Shown here: piece by piece, positions 1-9,320 of the stretch
Position numbering within the stretch: the stretch's first letter is position 1
How the letters are laid out: each line of letters opens with the position of its first letter
DNA from: Pseudoselenomonas ruminantium
GTDB taxonomy: Bacteria > Bacillota > Negativicutes > Selenomonadales > Selenomonadaceae
DNA: 64,000 bases
NCBI GenBank assembly: GCA_902781305.1
Contig: CACZIV010000004.1
Location: forward strand, 1-64,000
Reading direction: 5' to 3'
Translations under genes and position numbers: made by a program
The notes under the pieces: generated by a model
What the model saw: the letters and a program-made list of their open reading frames with translations, nothing else
Told to the model about the DNA's origin: nothing
Databases searched by the model: none

Positions 1-61
1 GAAAACATTGGTGGTACCACGAAAGTATGCGCTTTCGTCCTTTGGGGCGAAGGCGCTTTTT
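1..61 (+). promoter_or_regulatory. 3' end of a T-box leader (antiterminator and terminator) for valS
   Basis: The bases at 8-21 read TTGGTGGTACCACG, the conserved T-box antiterminator segment that pairs with the acceptor end of uncharged tRNA. It is followed by a terminator hairpin with arms 29-40 and 45-56 and a T run at 57-61. The specifier loop lies upstream of the window and cannot be read; tRNA-Val is inferred from the downstream gene. By T-box logic, uncharged tRNA would favour readthrough into valS. The element is truncated on the left by the window edge. Confidence 0.88.
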
Positions 62-82
62 AGTTTATTGAGGAGGATAATG

Positions 83-2761
83 ATGAGCGAAGAAATGACG
101 CAGGAAAACAACATTCCGAAGGTTTACGACCCGCAGTCGTTTGAAAAGAAATGGTATAAGTTCTGGGAGGATAATAAATTATTCCATGCTGAGGTGGATA
201 AGAGCAAGAAGCCGTACAGCATGGTTATCCCGCCGCCAAATGTCACGGGGCAGCTGCATATGGGGCATGCCCTTGACAATACGCTGCAGGATATTCTGAT
301 TCGTTTCCGCCGCATGCAGGGCTACAATGCCGTTTGGATTCCGGGCTGTGACCATGCCGGTATCGCTACGCAGGCCAAGGTTGAGGCTTCTCTGCGTGAA
401 GAGGGAACGAACCGTTATGAACTCGGCCGCGAAAAGTTCCTCGAACGCGTTTGGGACTGGAAGGAACAGTATGGCAACCGCATCATGTCCCAGCTGCGTT
501 CTTTGGGGTCTTCCTGTGACTGGGACCGCCAGCGTTTCACGATGGATGAAGGCTGCTCTGCGGCTGTGCGCGAAGTGTTCGTAAGCCTGTATGACAAGGG
601 CCTTATCTATCAGGGGACGCGCATTACCAACTGGTGCCCGAACTGCAACACGGCCATTTCCGATATCGAAGTGGAACATGAAAATGAAAACGGTCATCTC
701 TGGCATCTGCGCTATCAGGTAGAGGGCGAGGATCGCTATGTGGAAATCGCCACGACCCGACCCGAAACCATGTTCGGTGATACGGGCGTAGCGGTACATC
801 CGGAAGATGAACGTTATAAGGATATCGTGGGCAAGACCTTGATTCTGCCGATTGTGAACCGCCGCATTCCGCTGTTTGCCGATGAATATGTCGACAAGGA
901 ATTCGGGACTGGTGCTGTTAAGGTTACGCCGGCTCACGACCCCAACGACTTTGAAATGGGTCAGCGCCACAACCTCGAACAGATTAAGGTCATCAACAAC
1001 GATGGTACGATGGGCGAGGGTGCTGGCAAGTACAACGGCATGGACCGTTACGAATGCCGCAAGGCGCTTGTCAAAGAGCTTGAAGAACTCGGCGTACTCG
1101 TATCCGTAGAAGAACATGAACACGCTGTCGGCCACTGTTCCCGCTGCCACAGCACGATTGAACCCATGGTCTCCAAGCAGTGGTTTGTCAAGATGGAAAG
1201 CCTTGCCAAACCGGCTATGGAAGCTGTTAAGGACGGCCGCATCAAGTTCGTGCCGGAACGTTTCAGCAAGATTTATCTGCAGTGGCTCGAAAACATCCGT
1301 GACTGGTGTATCTCCCGTCAGCTTTGGTGGGGCCACCGTATTCCGGCCTGGTACTGCGATGACTGTGGCGAGACCAGCGTTTCCCGTACGGATTTGACGG
1401 AATGCCCGCACTGCCATAGCAAGCATATTCATCAGGACGAAGATGTACTCGATACCTGGTTCAGTTCCGGTCTTTGGCCGTTTGAAACGATGGGCTGGCC
1501 GAATGAGACGGAAGAACTCAAGCATTTCTATCCGACGGCTACGCTCGTAACTGGTTACGATATCATCTTCTTCTGGGTAGCCCGCATGGTGATGATGGGC
1601 TTGGAATTCGGCAAGGATATTCCGTTCCATCATGTATTCATCCATGGTCTCGTGCGCGACAGCCAGGGCCGCAAGATGAGTAAGTCTTTGGGTAACGGTA
1701 TTGACCCGGTAGAAGTTATTGAAAAATACGGTGCCGATACCCTGCGTTTTATGCTGATTACGGGCAACACGCCGGGCAACGATATGCGTTTCTACTGGGA
1801 ACGCGTGGAAGGCGCCCGCAACTTTGCCAACAAGATTTGGAACGCTTCCCGCTATATGCTCATGAACCTCGAAGGCTTCGACAAGAGCTTCAAGCCGGCT
1901 GAGGAAGATTATACGCTGTCCGATAAGTGGATTCTGTCCCGTTATGCGCGCACGGTGCGTGACGTTACGGAAAATCTGGACAAGTTCGAACTCGGCGAAG
2001 CCGGCCGCATGATTTATGAATTCATCTGGAATGAGTTCTGCGACTGGTATATCGAGCTCACGAAGGCACGCCTTTACGACAAGGAAAATGTCCGTGCCCG
2101 CAATACGGCCCTTTATGTACTCTCCACGGTGCTTGAAGGCACGCTGCGCTTGCTGCATCCGTTCATGCCGTTCCTCACGGAAGAAATCTGGCAGAAGGTT
2201 CCCCATGATGATGCCCTCAAGAGCATTATGGAAACCAGCTGGCCGGAAGTTAAGGCCGAGTGCATCAGCGACGAAATCGAAGCCGATATGACGGCCATCA
2301 TGGAAACCATCAAGACCGTCCGCAATATGCGTGCTGAAGTTGGTGCGGCTCCGAGCAAGAAGAGCGAGCTGATTCTGAACTTCACGGACGAATCCCTGCG
2401 CGCTGTATTTACGGAAAATCAGAGCTATCTCGACAAGCTGGCATCTTCTGACCCGATTACCATTCTGCCTGCCGGTGCCGACAAGCCGGAAAATGCGATG
2501 GCTGGCATGGTAAACGGCGTGGAAGTATTCCTGCCGCTCAAGGGGCTCATTGACGTGGATAAGGAAACGGCCCGTCTCACGAAGGAACTCGAAAAACTCG
2601 ACAAGGAAATCAGCCGCCTGGCCAAGAAACTGGGCAACGAAGGCTTCCTCGCCAAGGCTCCCGCTGATGTGGTAGCCGGTGAGAAGGAAAAACTGGCTGG
2701 TTACGAGGAAAAGAAAAAATCTGTGGAAGGCCGTATGCAGGATTTGGCCAAACTGAAATAA
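83..2761 (+). CDS. valS: Valyl-tRNA synthetase
   Basis: Charges tRNA-Val with valine in the cytoplasm and edits threonine; class I synthetase. The HIGH motif is HMGH at residues 59-62, within a [13 protein letters not shown] block, and KMSKS is at residues 531-535. The C-terminus (roughly 820-890) is a charged coiled coil typical of ValRS. Length of 892 aa is normal. The start at 83 is chosen because AGGAGG at 71-76 lies 6 nt upstream; ATG at 80 is only 3 nt away. A start further upstream would read through the T-box terminator. folC follows after 18 nt, so the two are probably co-transcribed. Confidence 0.97.
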   Translation: MSEEMTQENNIPKVYDPQSFEKKWYKFWEDNKLFHAEVDKSKKPYSMVIPPPNVTGQLHMGHALDNTLQDILIRFRRMQGYNAVWIPGCDHAGIATQAKVEASLREEGTNRYELGREKFLERVWDWKEQYGNRIMSQLRSLGSSCDWDRQRFTMDEGCSAAVREVFVSLYDKGLIYQGTRITNWCPNCNTAISDIEVEHENENGHLWHLRYQVEGEDRYVEIATTRPETMFGDTGVAVHPEDERYKDIVGKTLILPIVNRRIPLFADEYVDKEFGTGAVKVTPAHDPNDFEMGQRHNLEQIKVINNDGTMGEGAGKYNGMDRYECRKALVKELEELGVLVSVEEHEHAVGHCSRCHSTIEPMVSKQWFVKMESLAKPAMEAVKDGRIKFVPERFSKIYLQWLENIRDWCISRQLWWGHRIPAWYCDDCGETSVSRTDLTECPHCHSKHIHQDEDVLDTWFSSGLWPFETMGWPNETEELKHFYPTATLVTGYDIIFFWVARMVMMGLEFGKDIPFHHVFIHGLVRDSQGRKMSKSLGNGIDPVEVIEKYGADTLRFMLITGNTPGNDMRFYWERVEGARNFANKIWNASRYMLMNLEGFDKSFKPAEEDYTLSDKWILSRYARTVRDVTENLDKFELGEAGRMIYEFIWNEFCDWYIELTKARLYDKENVRARNTALYVLSTVLEGTLRLLHPFMPFLTEEIWQKVPHDDALKSIMETSWPEVKAECISDEIEADMTAIMETIKTVRNMRAEVGAAPSKKSELILNFTDESLRAVFTENQSYLDKLASSDPITILPAGADKPENAMAGMVNGVEVFLPLKGLIDVDKETARLTKELEKLDKEISRLAKKLGNEGFLAKAPADVVAGEKEKLAGYEEKKKSVEGRMQDLAKLK

Positions 2762-2779
2762 TCGTTAGGAGAATCCTAT

Positions 2780-4093
2780 ATGAATTATCAGGAATCGCTG
2801 GCATATTTAGAAAGTCTCAATATATTTGGTATTAAACTCGGTCTGGAACGCATTCAAAAACTGCTGGCGCGTTTGGAACTGCCGCAGGAACGGTATCGCA
2901 CGATTCATGTAACCGGCACCAATGGCAAAGGCTCGGTGTCCGCCATGTTGGCGGGCATCCTGCGCCATTCGGGCATCCATACGGGCTTTTACAGTTCCCC
3001 GCATCTCGTCTCCTATACGGAGCGGATAAGGGTGGACGGACAAGCCATCAGCGAGCAGGAATTTGCCGACTGCCTGAGTTCCATCAAGGTTTATATCGAC
3101 CAGATGGTGGCAGACGGGGAGGAATGTCCGACTCAGTTTGAGGTGCTTACCGCACTGGCTTTCTTTTACTTTGCAATCAAGCATGTAGAATATGCCGTTA
3201 TTGAAGTGGGACTTGGGGGGCTTCTGGATTCCACCAATGTTATCGTGCCGGAAGTTTCGATTATCACCAATGTCACGTTGGAACACGCTGACCGCTGTGG
3301 AGGCACATTGGAAGGTGTGGCTCACCATAAGGCAGGCATTATTAAAGATGATGTGCCCGTGGTCACGGCTGCGCAAGGTGTTGCACTCGATATTATCCGT
3401 CAGCAGGCTGAGGAAAAGAATGCGGATATCTTTGTGGCAGGTGAGGACTTCAGTGCCGAATTTATCAGCTGTGAGAGCAATTTCCAGCGCTTGGAATTTT
3501 CCTCCGGTCTGTTGGGGGCGGTGAAGGAACCCTATACACTGCACCTTTTGGGCAAGCATCAGATTGAAAATGCAGCGGTGGCGGTGATGGCTGCTAAGCT
3601 TATCCACAATCTGGACGACCGCATCACCAATAAGACCATTGATGATGCACTGTCTTTGGTCAGCTGGCCTGCCCGCTTTGAGCGGGTGGAAATGGGCCGC
3701 CAGAAAATCATTATTGACGGCGCCCATAATCCGGCAGGCATGGTTGCCTTGCGGGAAAGCCTTGACCTTTATTATCCGGCAGAGGAACGTGTCCTGCTCT
3801 TGGGGATTCTCAAGGACAAGGACATCGATACCATGCTGGACATTCTCCTGCGGCCGAACGATACGGTGGTTGTTACGGTACCCCATTCGGACAGGGCCAG
3901 TGACCCACAGCTTTTGGCCGGGAAGGTAGCAGCACATGCACAGCATGTGGAGGCTATAGCAGATAACGATGAGGCCATGAACCGTGCCTTGGAGCTGGCT
4001 AATGGCGAAAAATTGCTGGTCATGGCAGGCTCCCTGTATCTGGTCGGAGAACTGCGGAAAATGCTGCTGGATAAAAAGGGGGGAGAAGCATGA
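2780..4093 (+). CDS. folC: Folylpolyglutamate synthase / dihydrofolate synthase
   Basis: Adds glutamate to dihydropteroate and/or folates in the cytoplasm using ATP (Mur ligase fold). The P-loop GTNGKGS is at residues 46-52, and the Mur-ligase C-terminal domain carries an IIDGAHNP motif near residue 313. The 437 aa length is standard. SD TTAGGAGA ends 7 nt before the ATG. Its 3' end overlaps the next start by 4 nt (ATGA), indicating translational coupling with the O-antigen-ligase-like gene. The valS-folC order is common in Firmicutes. Confidence 0.95.
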   Translation: MNYQESLAYLESLNIFGIKLGLERIQKLLARLELPQERYRTIHVTGTNGKGSVSAMLAGILRHSGIHTGFYSSPHLVSYTERIRVDGQAISEQEFADCLSSIKVYIDQMVADGEECPTQFEVLTALAFFYFAIKHVEYAVIEVGLGGLLDSTNVIVPEVSIITNVTLEHADRCGGTLEGVAHHKAGIIKDDVPVVTAAQGVALDIIRQQAEEKNADIFVAGEDFSAEFISCESNFQRLEFSSGLLGAVKEPYTLHLLGKHQIENAAVAVMAAKLIHNLDDRITNKTIDDALSLVSWPARFERVEMGRQKIIIDGAHNPAGMVALRESLDLYYPAEERVLLLGILKDKDIDTMLDILLRPNDTVVVTVPHSDRASDPQLLAGKVAAHAQHVEAIADNDEAMNRALELANGEKLLVMAGSLYLVGELRKMLLDKKGGEA

Positions 4094-5901
4094 GTGAAAT
4101 GGATTCTCCCGAAATGCAAATGGTCAAGCAAAGACGCCGGGAAGCCGCTAAGGCAAAATGGCGGGAGCGCTATAAGAAATGGTCCTGGCAGTTTGTGCTG
4201 GCCGAAGCCTTTTTACTGCCGCTGCTGCCTTCGGCGGCTACGGCGGCCTTGCTGATTGCCAGCGTGCTGACTGTTCTGCGGTTCCGTACGGATGCGGAGT
4301 TTAAATTCCGTCAACTGTCCTTTGATGTACCGGCGGCGCTCTTTATCCTGCTTAGCGCATTATCGATAATGGTTTCACCGGATAAAGGCTTTAGCTTTTA
4401 TAACTGGTATAACCTGGTGGGCGTTTATGTGCTGACCTATTTCGTGGTAGGGCAGAACCTGCGCAGTGTGCAGCAGGTTAAGGAACTGCTTGTCGTCACG
4501 GCTATGGCGGCCATTTTGGTCGTGCTCTATGGTTTTTATCAGTTCATTTTCGGCATTGATATCAGTGCCATGAAATGGGTGGATGGCGACGCCTTCCCCG
4601 AGCTGAGGAAGCGCGTATTTTCCACTTGGGAAAATCCCAATATTTTGGCCGGGTATCTGGATATTATCATCTGTCTGGTCTTTGGCCTGTTTATCAAAGC
4701 GGATTCGCAGAAGAAAAAGATTGTGCTGGGCGTTATCCTGGCGGCGGGGGCTGCCTGCCTGGCCATGACCTATGCCCGCGGGGCGTGCCTTGTTATTGCT
4801 GTTATCTTTGCTGTCTATGGAATGTTCAAGGACTGGCGTGTGCTTTTAGCCTGTGTGGCGGTGGCTGTGGGCTTGCTTGTTGTTGACCCGGTGCTCTATG
4901 AACGTCTGAGTTCGGTGTTTACGAAGGTAGATACCTCGTCGGAAATGCGGCTGGCCTTCTGGGAAAGCACCGTTGCGATGATTCAGGACCACCCCTTTTT
5001 GGGCATTGGCTGGGGCGCTTACTGGATGGTATATCCGGAATACGATTTTTACCTGCAGGGAGCCGATATCCGCATCGTGCATGCGCATAACTGGTATCTC
5101 AATTATGCGGCCGAAATCGGCATCCCCGGTATGCTGTCCTTTGTCTGGCTGTTTTTCGGTTCGCTTTTCCTGACCTTGCAGCAGAAATTTCTGCCGCCTA
5201 AGCCGGTGACAGGTGCGACTACTCCGTTTGATTATAATGAAGATGCGGCAGCTGATGTGGAACTGAAAAAAGTTGCCGACAGTGTGCAGACAGAGGCAGA
5301 AATGCCGGAAGTTCCCCTATGGCAGGATTTTTGCCACTGGACGGACTGGCACCTTTTAGGTGGTACGGCTTTAGGTTTAGGATTGGCGCTTATCTCGGTT
5401 GCCTTAAATGGTTTTACGGATGATTTGCTCTTTAATATTCCTTCTTCGATGCTCCTGTGGATGCTGTTTGCCTTTATCGCGGCAGTGGCTGAATTAAATC
5501 AATTCGAGGAGGAAACTCCGGAGTTGACCGCTGAAGTGCCGGCGTCCCTGCTGAGTGCAATCTCCGCAGACGACAAAGCGGAAGAAACGGTGCAGGAGAC
5601 GGAGACGAAGCTGGAATCGGAAGTGGTGGCGGATACGGATGCTGCTGACGAAGAACAGCAGGATGTTCAGCCGGCAGCCGAGACAGGTGCCGAAACCGAG
5701 CCGGAACAGCCGGCCGAGGCTGAAACGGAAGATAAGGAAACTGAACCTGAGGTAACGGAAGATAAAGCTGAAACTGAGGAAAAGGTTGAACCTCAGGGCG
5801 AGCCTGAACAGGTTGAGGAAGATAAGCCGCAGGCAGAGGAAAACGCAGAGGAGGCAGGAACAGATGAAAAGTCCGACAACCATATCAAAGGCGACCATTG
5901 A
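4090..5901 (+). CDS. O-antigen ligase / Wzy-type membrane protein with long acidic C-terminal tail
   Basis: Polytopic inner-membrane protein of 603 aa. Residues about 35-465 are a series of hydrophobic segments with a large loop containing the FLGIGWGAYWMVYPEYDF block and an HAHNWYLNYAAEIGIPG motif, typical of the Wzy_C/O-antigen ligase superfamily. Such proteins transfer polymer from an undecaprenyl carrier. From about residue 467 to the end, the protein is a low-complexity Glu/Thr/Pro-rich tail, unusual for the family. The gene overlaps folC by 4 nt and rex by 38 nt. The exact acceptor (lipid A core, protein or other glycan) cannot be told. Confidence 0.78.
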   Translation: MSEMDSPEMQMVKQRRREAAKAKWRERYKKWSWQFVLAEAFLLPLLPSAATAALLIASVLTVLRFRTDAEFKFRQLSFDVPAALFILLSALSIMVSPDKGFSFYNWYNLVGVYVLTYFVVGQNLRSVQQVKELLVVTAMAAILVVLYGFYQFIFGIDISAMKWVDGDAFPELRKRVFSTWENPNILAGYLDIIICLVFGLFIKADSQKKKIVLGVILAAGAACLAMTYARGACLVIAVIFAVYGMFKDWRVLLACVAVAVGLLVVDPVLYERLSSVFTKVDTSSEMRLAFWESTVAMIQDHPFLGIGWGAYWMVYPEYDFYLQGADIRIVHAHNWYLNYAAEIGIPGMLSFVWLFFGSLFLTLQQKFLPPKPVTGATTPFDYNEDAAADVELKKVADSVQTEAEMPEVPLWQDFCHWTDWHLLGGTALGLGLALISVALNGFTDDLLFNIPSSMLLWMLFAFIAAVAELNQFEEETPELTAEVPASLLSAISADDKAEETVQETETKLESEVVADTDAADEEQQDVQPAAETGAETEPEQPAEAETEDKETEPEVTEDKAETEEKVEPQGEPEQVEEDKPQAEENAEEAGTDEKSDNHIKGDH

Positions 5902-6493
5902 CCGCCTGCCCTTGTATTTCCGCACATTGCGCCTGGCACAGGACGAGGGGATAGATATTATCTCCTCGGACGAGCTGGGGCGCCGTCTGGGCATTACGCC
6001 GGAGCAGATTCGCAAGGATTTGGCGTCTTTCGGGCAGTTTGGTAAAAAAGGCGTAGGCTACTATGTCAATGAATTGAAGCGCAATGTGGGCGGTATTTTA
6101 GGCTTGGATAATCATTGGAATATCGCAATTATCGGTATTGGCCATTTGGGTGCTGCTTTGGCAAACTTCCATAACTTTGTCACGTTGGGCTTTAATCTGG
6201 TGGCTCTTTTTGATGAAGACCCGGAAGTGATTGGCACAACGGTCAACCATGTGAAGGTGGAAGACATTGCCAATCTGGAGCAGATTGTGCAGGAACGGCA
6301 AATCCATATCGGTATCATTGCTGTTCCGGCAGCTTTTGCCCAGGGGGTAGCCGATAAACTGGTCGCAGCTGGCGTCAAAGGAATCTGGAATTTTGCGCCC
6401 ATCAAGATGGAAGTGCCGGATACCATGCATATTGTCAATGAGGATTTGTCTGTAGGTCTTAGTAGCCTTTCTTATCACATAACACGGAAATAA
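5864..6493 (+). CDS. rex: Redox-sensing transcriptional repressor Rex
   Basis: NADH/NAD+-responsive repressor of fermentative and respiratory genes. N-terminal winged helix (about residues 5-75, with the LGRRLGITPEQIRKDLASFGQFGKKGVGY-type Rex helix region) is followed by a Rossmann NAD-binding domain starting at IAIIGIGHLGAALANF. The 209 aa length matches the family. The start at 5864 follows an AGAGGAGG Shine-Dalgarno and lies inside the 3' end of the preceding membrane-protein gene (38-nt overlap). Longer in-frame starts upstream give a non-Rex N-terminus. No convincing Rex operator was found nearby. Confidence 0.94.
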   Translation: MKSPTTISKATIDRLPLYFRTLRLAQDEGIDIISSDELGRRLGITPEQIRKDLASFGQFGKKGVGYYVNELKRNVGGILGLDNHWNIAIIGIGHLGAALANFHNFVTLGFNLVALFDEDPEVIGTTVNHVKVEDIANLEQIVQERQIHIGIIAVPAAFAQGVADKLVAAGVKGIWNFAPIKMEVPDTMHIVNEDLSVGLSSLSYHITRK

Positions 6494-6525
6494 ATTTTGC
6501 GAAAAATTTTTATGAAGCAGGAGTT

Positions 6526-6554
6526 TTGCATTTTATGTAGAACTGTGTTATCAT
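6526..6554 (+). promoter_or_regulatory. Candidate sigma-A promoter for sepF
   Basis: TTGCAT at 6526-6531 and TATCAT at 6549-6554 are separated by 17 bp. They lie in the gap between rex and sepF, which would make sepF separately transcribed. Only sequence resemblance supports this. Confidence 0.45.
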
Positions 6555-6631
6555 AAGATAAGTTAATTGGGACTAGGAATCACTGATAATGAACTTATAA
6601 ATGTGAAAAACTACTGGAAGGACGATTGAAG

Positions 6632-7201
6632 ATGGGGCCATTTGGAAAAATTGCTGACAAGTTTTCGGGCTTAGTTGATGTTATCATGCCGCTGAACGAT
6701 GAATACGATGAGGAATTCGATGAAATCGAAGAGGAGCTGGCAGAGAAGAAACAGCAGAAAAAACAGGCTGTTGCCAAGAATAACAGCAGAAGCGCTGTGA
6801 CGGGTGTCAGTTACACGGAAGAGTATAAGGTTTCCAATGGTGAGTCGGTGCGTGTGGAACGTCCGTCTTATAGCAGGGAAGCAGGTGTTTTCCGGCAGAA
6901 AAAATCTCAGCCGCAGCTTACGGTGCATACGACCAAGCAGCCGCAGCTCAAGATGCAGATTTATGCTCCGCGTAACTTTGAGCAGGTGACGGCGATTGCC
7001 GATGACCTAAAAGCTGGTAAGGCTTGTGTGGTCAATTATGAGCAGATTGAAGCTATGGAACAGCGTCGCATTTGTGATTTCGTAAATGGCGTTTGCTACG
7101 TTTTGGATGGCTCGGCAAAGCGCATTTCCAATCAGATAATGCTCTATGTACCCAATGGGGTAGATGTGACAGAGGCCATGACGATGGCACTGGCGGATTG
7201 A
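6632..7201 (+). CDS. sepF: Cell division protein SepF
   Basis: SepF tethers FtsZ to the membrane and works with or instead of FtsA. It has an N-terminal amphipathic stretch (GPFGKIADKFSGLVDVIMPL), an acidic linker, and a C-terminal SepF domain (about residues 105-185) with the QIYAPRNFEQV, DLKAGKACVVNYE and DFVNGVCYVLDGSAKRIS blocks. About 189 aa. ATG at 6632 is taken as start; a TTG at 6626 is also compatible with the GGAAGGA at 6615-6621. A terminator follows. Confidence 0.93.
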   Translation: MGPFGKIADKFSGLVDVIMPLNDEYDEEFDEIEEELAEKKQQKKQAVAKNNSRSAVTGVSYTEEYKVSNGESVRVERPSYSREAGVFRQKKSQPQLTVHTTKQPQLKMQIYAPRNFEQVTAIADDLKAGKACVVNYEQIEAMEQRRICDFVNGVCYVLDGSAKRISNQIMLYVPNGVDVTEAMTMALAD

Positions 7202-7232
7202 TAGCTGCCCGCAATAATAAAGTTTTTAGGTT

Positions 7233-7272
7233 AGGTCAGGCAGTCTCTTCGGGGATTGTCTGACCTATTTTT
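7233..7272 (+). terminator. Rho-independent terminator after sepF
   Basis: Arms AGGTCAGGCAGTC (7233-7245) and GATTGTCTGACCT (7254-7266) pair with two G-T wobbles, and a T run occupies 7268-7272. Confidence 0.85.
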
Positions 7273-7297
7273 ATGTGGTTAAAGGATGGAGATAGTA

Positions 7298-8746
7298 ATG
7301 GCACAGAACAACGAAATCTTGGAAGGCGTATTAAATGAGTTTGCAAAATTGGCAGCAATCCCCCGCAAGTCCGGACATGAACAGGCCGTCAGCGATTTTC
7401 TGAAAAATTATCTGACGGAGCTTGGTTTTGCTGTAACGCAGGACGAAAAGAATAATATTATTGCCGATAAACCGGCTTGCCCGGGCTTCGAAAATGCTCC
7501 GCTGACCATTTTACAGGGCCATATGGATATGGTCTGCGTGGCAGCAGAAGGCGTCGCCTTCGACCCGCTCAAAGATGCCATCAAACTGGTGCGGGACGAA
7601 AAATTCCTGCGTGCTGATGGCACGAGCCTGGGGGCTGATGACGGCATTGGTGTTGCCGAGGCCATTTACATTATGAAGAATGCCAAGGACCACGGCCCGC
7701 TGCGCATGATTGTTACTGTAGACGAGGAGCAGGGCATGACTGGTGCTATTCATCTCGATGCCAAGCATCTGCAGGATGCCAAGTTCCTGATTAACTGCGA
7801 TTCGGAAAACTACGATGAACTGACGGTAGGCAGTGCCGGCAGTGTTAATCTCGACTTCTCCAGAGAAATCAAATGGGTGAAACCGGAAATGACGGCGGCT
7901 TGGCAGATTGAGGTCAAAGGTCTTTTGGGCGGTCACTCCGGTGAGCGTATCGGCGATGGCCGCGGCAATGCTATCCGCACGTTGGCTATGACGCTCGCTG
8001 CACTTTCTGCTGAAGGTGAAGTGGAACTGGCTGCGTTTAACGGCGGCAAGGCGCGCAATGCCATTCCTGATGATGCGCGCATGACCATTGTGACGGATTT
8101 GGACAAGACGGATATCGAAAAGGTGCTTAAAGACCAGCAGGAACGCTTTAATAAGATGTACGGCAGTGTTGACCCAAATGCGCAGTTTGTGTTGAACAGT
8201 GCTGATATGCCGGAACAGGTGATGAATGCCGGCGATATGACGCGCCTGATTCGTCTGCTGACGATTCTGCATACGGGAACATTTGCGATGTCTACGGTGA
8301 TTCCGGGGCTTGTGGAAACCTCTGCCAACCTTGGCGTAGTCGAAACGACGGATACGGAAGTCAAGGTGCAGTACTTCCCGCGCTCCGCTGTGGACCAGAA
8401 GCTCGACGAATTCCGCTTTATGGCTGAAGAATGGGGCGCGCTCACGGGCTTTACGGCGCATATCGGTACGCAGTCCCCGGGCTGGAAGGAAAACAAGGAC
8501 AGCAAGCTGGCCAAAATCATGGCTGAAACCTTCAAGAAGCAGAATGGCAAGGATATGAAGGTGGAAACCATCCATGCAGGCCTTGAATGCGGCTGGCATT
8601 TCCGCAAGAACCCGCAGCTCGATATGGTGTCCATCGGCGTAACGACCATGGATATCCACAGCCCGAAAGAACGGTTGCTGCTGGAAACGGTAAAACCGCA
8701 GGTGGTTTTGATTGTGGAAACTCTGCATGAGATTGCAAAAATGTAA
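7298..8746 (+). CDS. pepD: Aminoacyl-histidine dipeptidase (PepD, M20C metallopeptidase)
   Basis: Cytoplasmic zinc dipeptidase that cleaves Xaa-His and a range of other dipeptides. The M20 signature is visible: LQGHMDMV (metal His/Asp), GTSLGADDGIG (bridging Asp), TVDEEQGMTGA (catalytic Glu-Glu), and a C-terminal IHAGLECGWHF block. About 482 aa, normal for PepD. ATG at 7298 is preferred because GGAG at 7288-7291 is 6 nt upstream; an ATG at 7286 overlaps that site. Monocistronic, with terminators on both sides. Confidence 0.93.
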   Translation: MAQNNEILEGVLNEFAKLAAIPRKSGHEQAVSDFLKNYLTELGFAVTQDEKNNIIADKPACPGFENAPLTILQGHMDMVCVAAEGVAFDPLKDAIKLVRDEKFLRADGTSLGADDGIGVAEAIYIMKNAKDHGPLRMIVTVDEEQGMTGAIHLDAKHLQDAKFLINCDSENYDELTVGSAGSVNLDFSREIKWVKPEMTAAWQIEVKGLLGGHSGERIGDGRGNAIRTLAMTLAALSAEGEVELAAFNGGKARNAIPDDARMTIVTDLDKTDIEKVLKDQQERFNKMYGSVDPNAQFVLNSADMPEQVMNAGDMTRLIRLLTILHTGTFAMSTVIPGLVETSANLGVVETTDTEVKVQYFPRSAVDQKLDEFRFMAEEWGALTGFTAHIGTQSPGWKENKDSKLAKIMAETFKKQNGKDMKVETIHAGLECGWHFRKNPQLDMVSIGVTTMDIHSPKERLLLETVKPQVVLIVETLHEIAKM

Positions 8747-8790
8747 GAGAACATAAAAAGGGGCTGTGAAATATCCCTTTACTTAGCAGA

Positions 8791-8824
8791 AAGTGCGTTG
8801 ACATAAAGTATCAACGCACTTTTT
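8791..8824 (+). terminator. Rho-independent terminator after pepD
   Basis: Perfect 11-bp stem AAGTGCGTTGA (8791-8801) / TCAACGCACTT (8811-8821), loop CATAAAGTA, ending in TTTT. It lies 44 nt after the pepD stop. Confidence 0.9.
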
Positions 8825-8883
8825 GCAAATTGCAGTTTATCGATGTTATTGCGAGCTTTATTTTGGTTGTTACAGCTCAGTAA

Positions 8884-9078
8884 GGACGGAGGTGGTAATA
8901 CTTTTCGCCGTCTCACTAAATGACCCACAAGCAAGTGTATGAGCTTTTTAGCTGCCTGCGCCGGGCAAGACCGGCGGCGCGTATGTTCAGCTCAATTTTT
9001 AGGAACTACCGTTTGTGGGTCAGTCCTCACTGCGTTCGGGCAGTCGTTCCACGGCGAAAAGCATCACCACCTCCGCCC
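8884..9078. repeat. 195-bp branched palindrome (large repeat copy B)
   Basis: Outer arms 8884-8910 and 9052-9078 are complementary except at a few positions. Two A-C mismatches sit exactly two base pairs apart (left TAATAC, right GCATCA). Inside are further inverted pieces: TGACCCACAA (8921-8930) against TTGTGGGTCA (9013-9022), a GC-rich hairpin near 8957-8981, and ACTGC/GCAGT near 9029-9044. The core around 8957-8981 and the stretch TCACTGCGTTCGGGCAGTCG near 9027-9046 recur in the second palindrome at 9312-9521 in reverse orientation. Confidence 0.8.
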
Positions 9079-9111
9079 TAAGTGATGTCCGTACAAACCG
9101 TCAATTTCGTA

Positions 9112-9189
9112 GTGATAAGCAGCAAGCACATCGATATTCTTGTAACAAGAGCAACGAATTCGTGGCAATAGTCTAAATCGTAGCTTTGG
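9112..9189. repeat. 78-bp direct repeat, copy 1
   Basis: From GTGATAAGCAGCAAGCACATC to the TAGCTTTGG end, it matches 9244-9320 along its whole length with scattered substitutions. It contains a short hairpin CTTGT-A-ACAAG; in copy 2 the same place reads CCTGT-G-ACGGG, so stem changes are compensated. Confidence 0.8.
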
Positions 9190-9243
9190 ATAAATAAACT
9201 GCGCTCTTTCAAAAGTTATGTATGTATCATGTGGCTATGTTGT

Positions 9244-9320
9244 GATGATAAGCAACAAGTACATCGATGTTCCTGTGACGGGAGCAACGAGTTGTAGCAA
9301 TAGTCTAATCCGTAGCTTGG
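9244..9320. repeat. 78-bp direct repeat, copy 2
   Basis: Second copy of the repeat at 9112-9189. Its last nine bases (GTAGCTTGG) are also the first bases of the palindrome at 9312-9521, so the repeat and the palindrome appear to be parts of one larger unit. Confidence 0.8.

Noticed and set aside
179..2206. Long open frame of about 675 codons on the minus strand inside valS
   Set aside because: It is exactly antisense to a highly conserved, codon-biased gene and its product resembles no family. Long antisense frames arise from biased codon use. The same holds for the long minus-strand frames in typA (57887-59617), pepD and folC.
5494..6015. 173-codon minus-strand frame opposite the acidic tail
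   Set aside because: It mirrors the Glu-rich tail codons and gives a Phe/Leu/Arg-rich product without any recognisable domain.
6473..6488. Palindrome-like TTATCACATAA at the end of rex as a Rex operator
   Set aside because: It does not match the Rex consensus TTGTGAANNNNTTCACAA and lies in the rex coding end.
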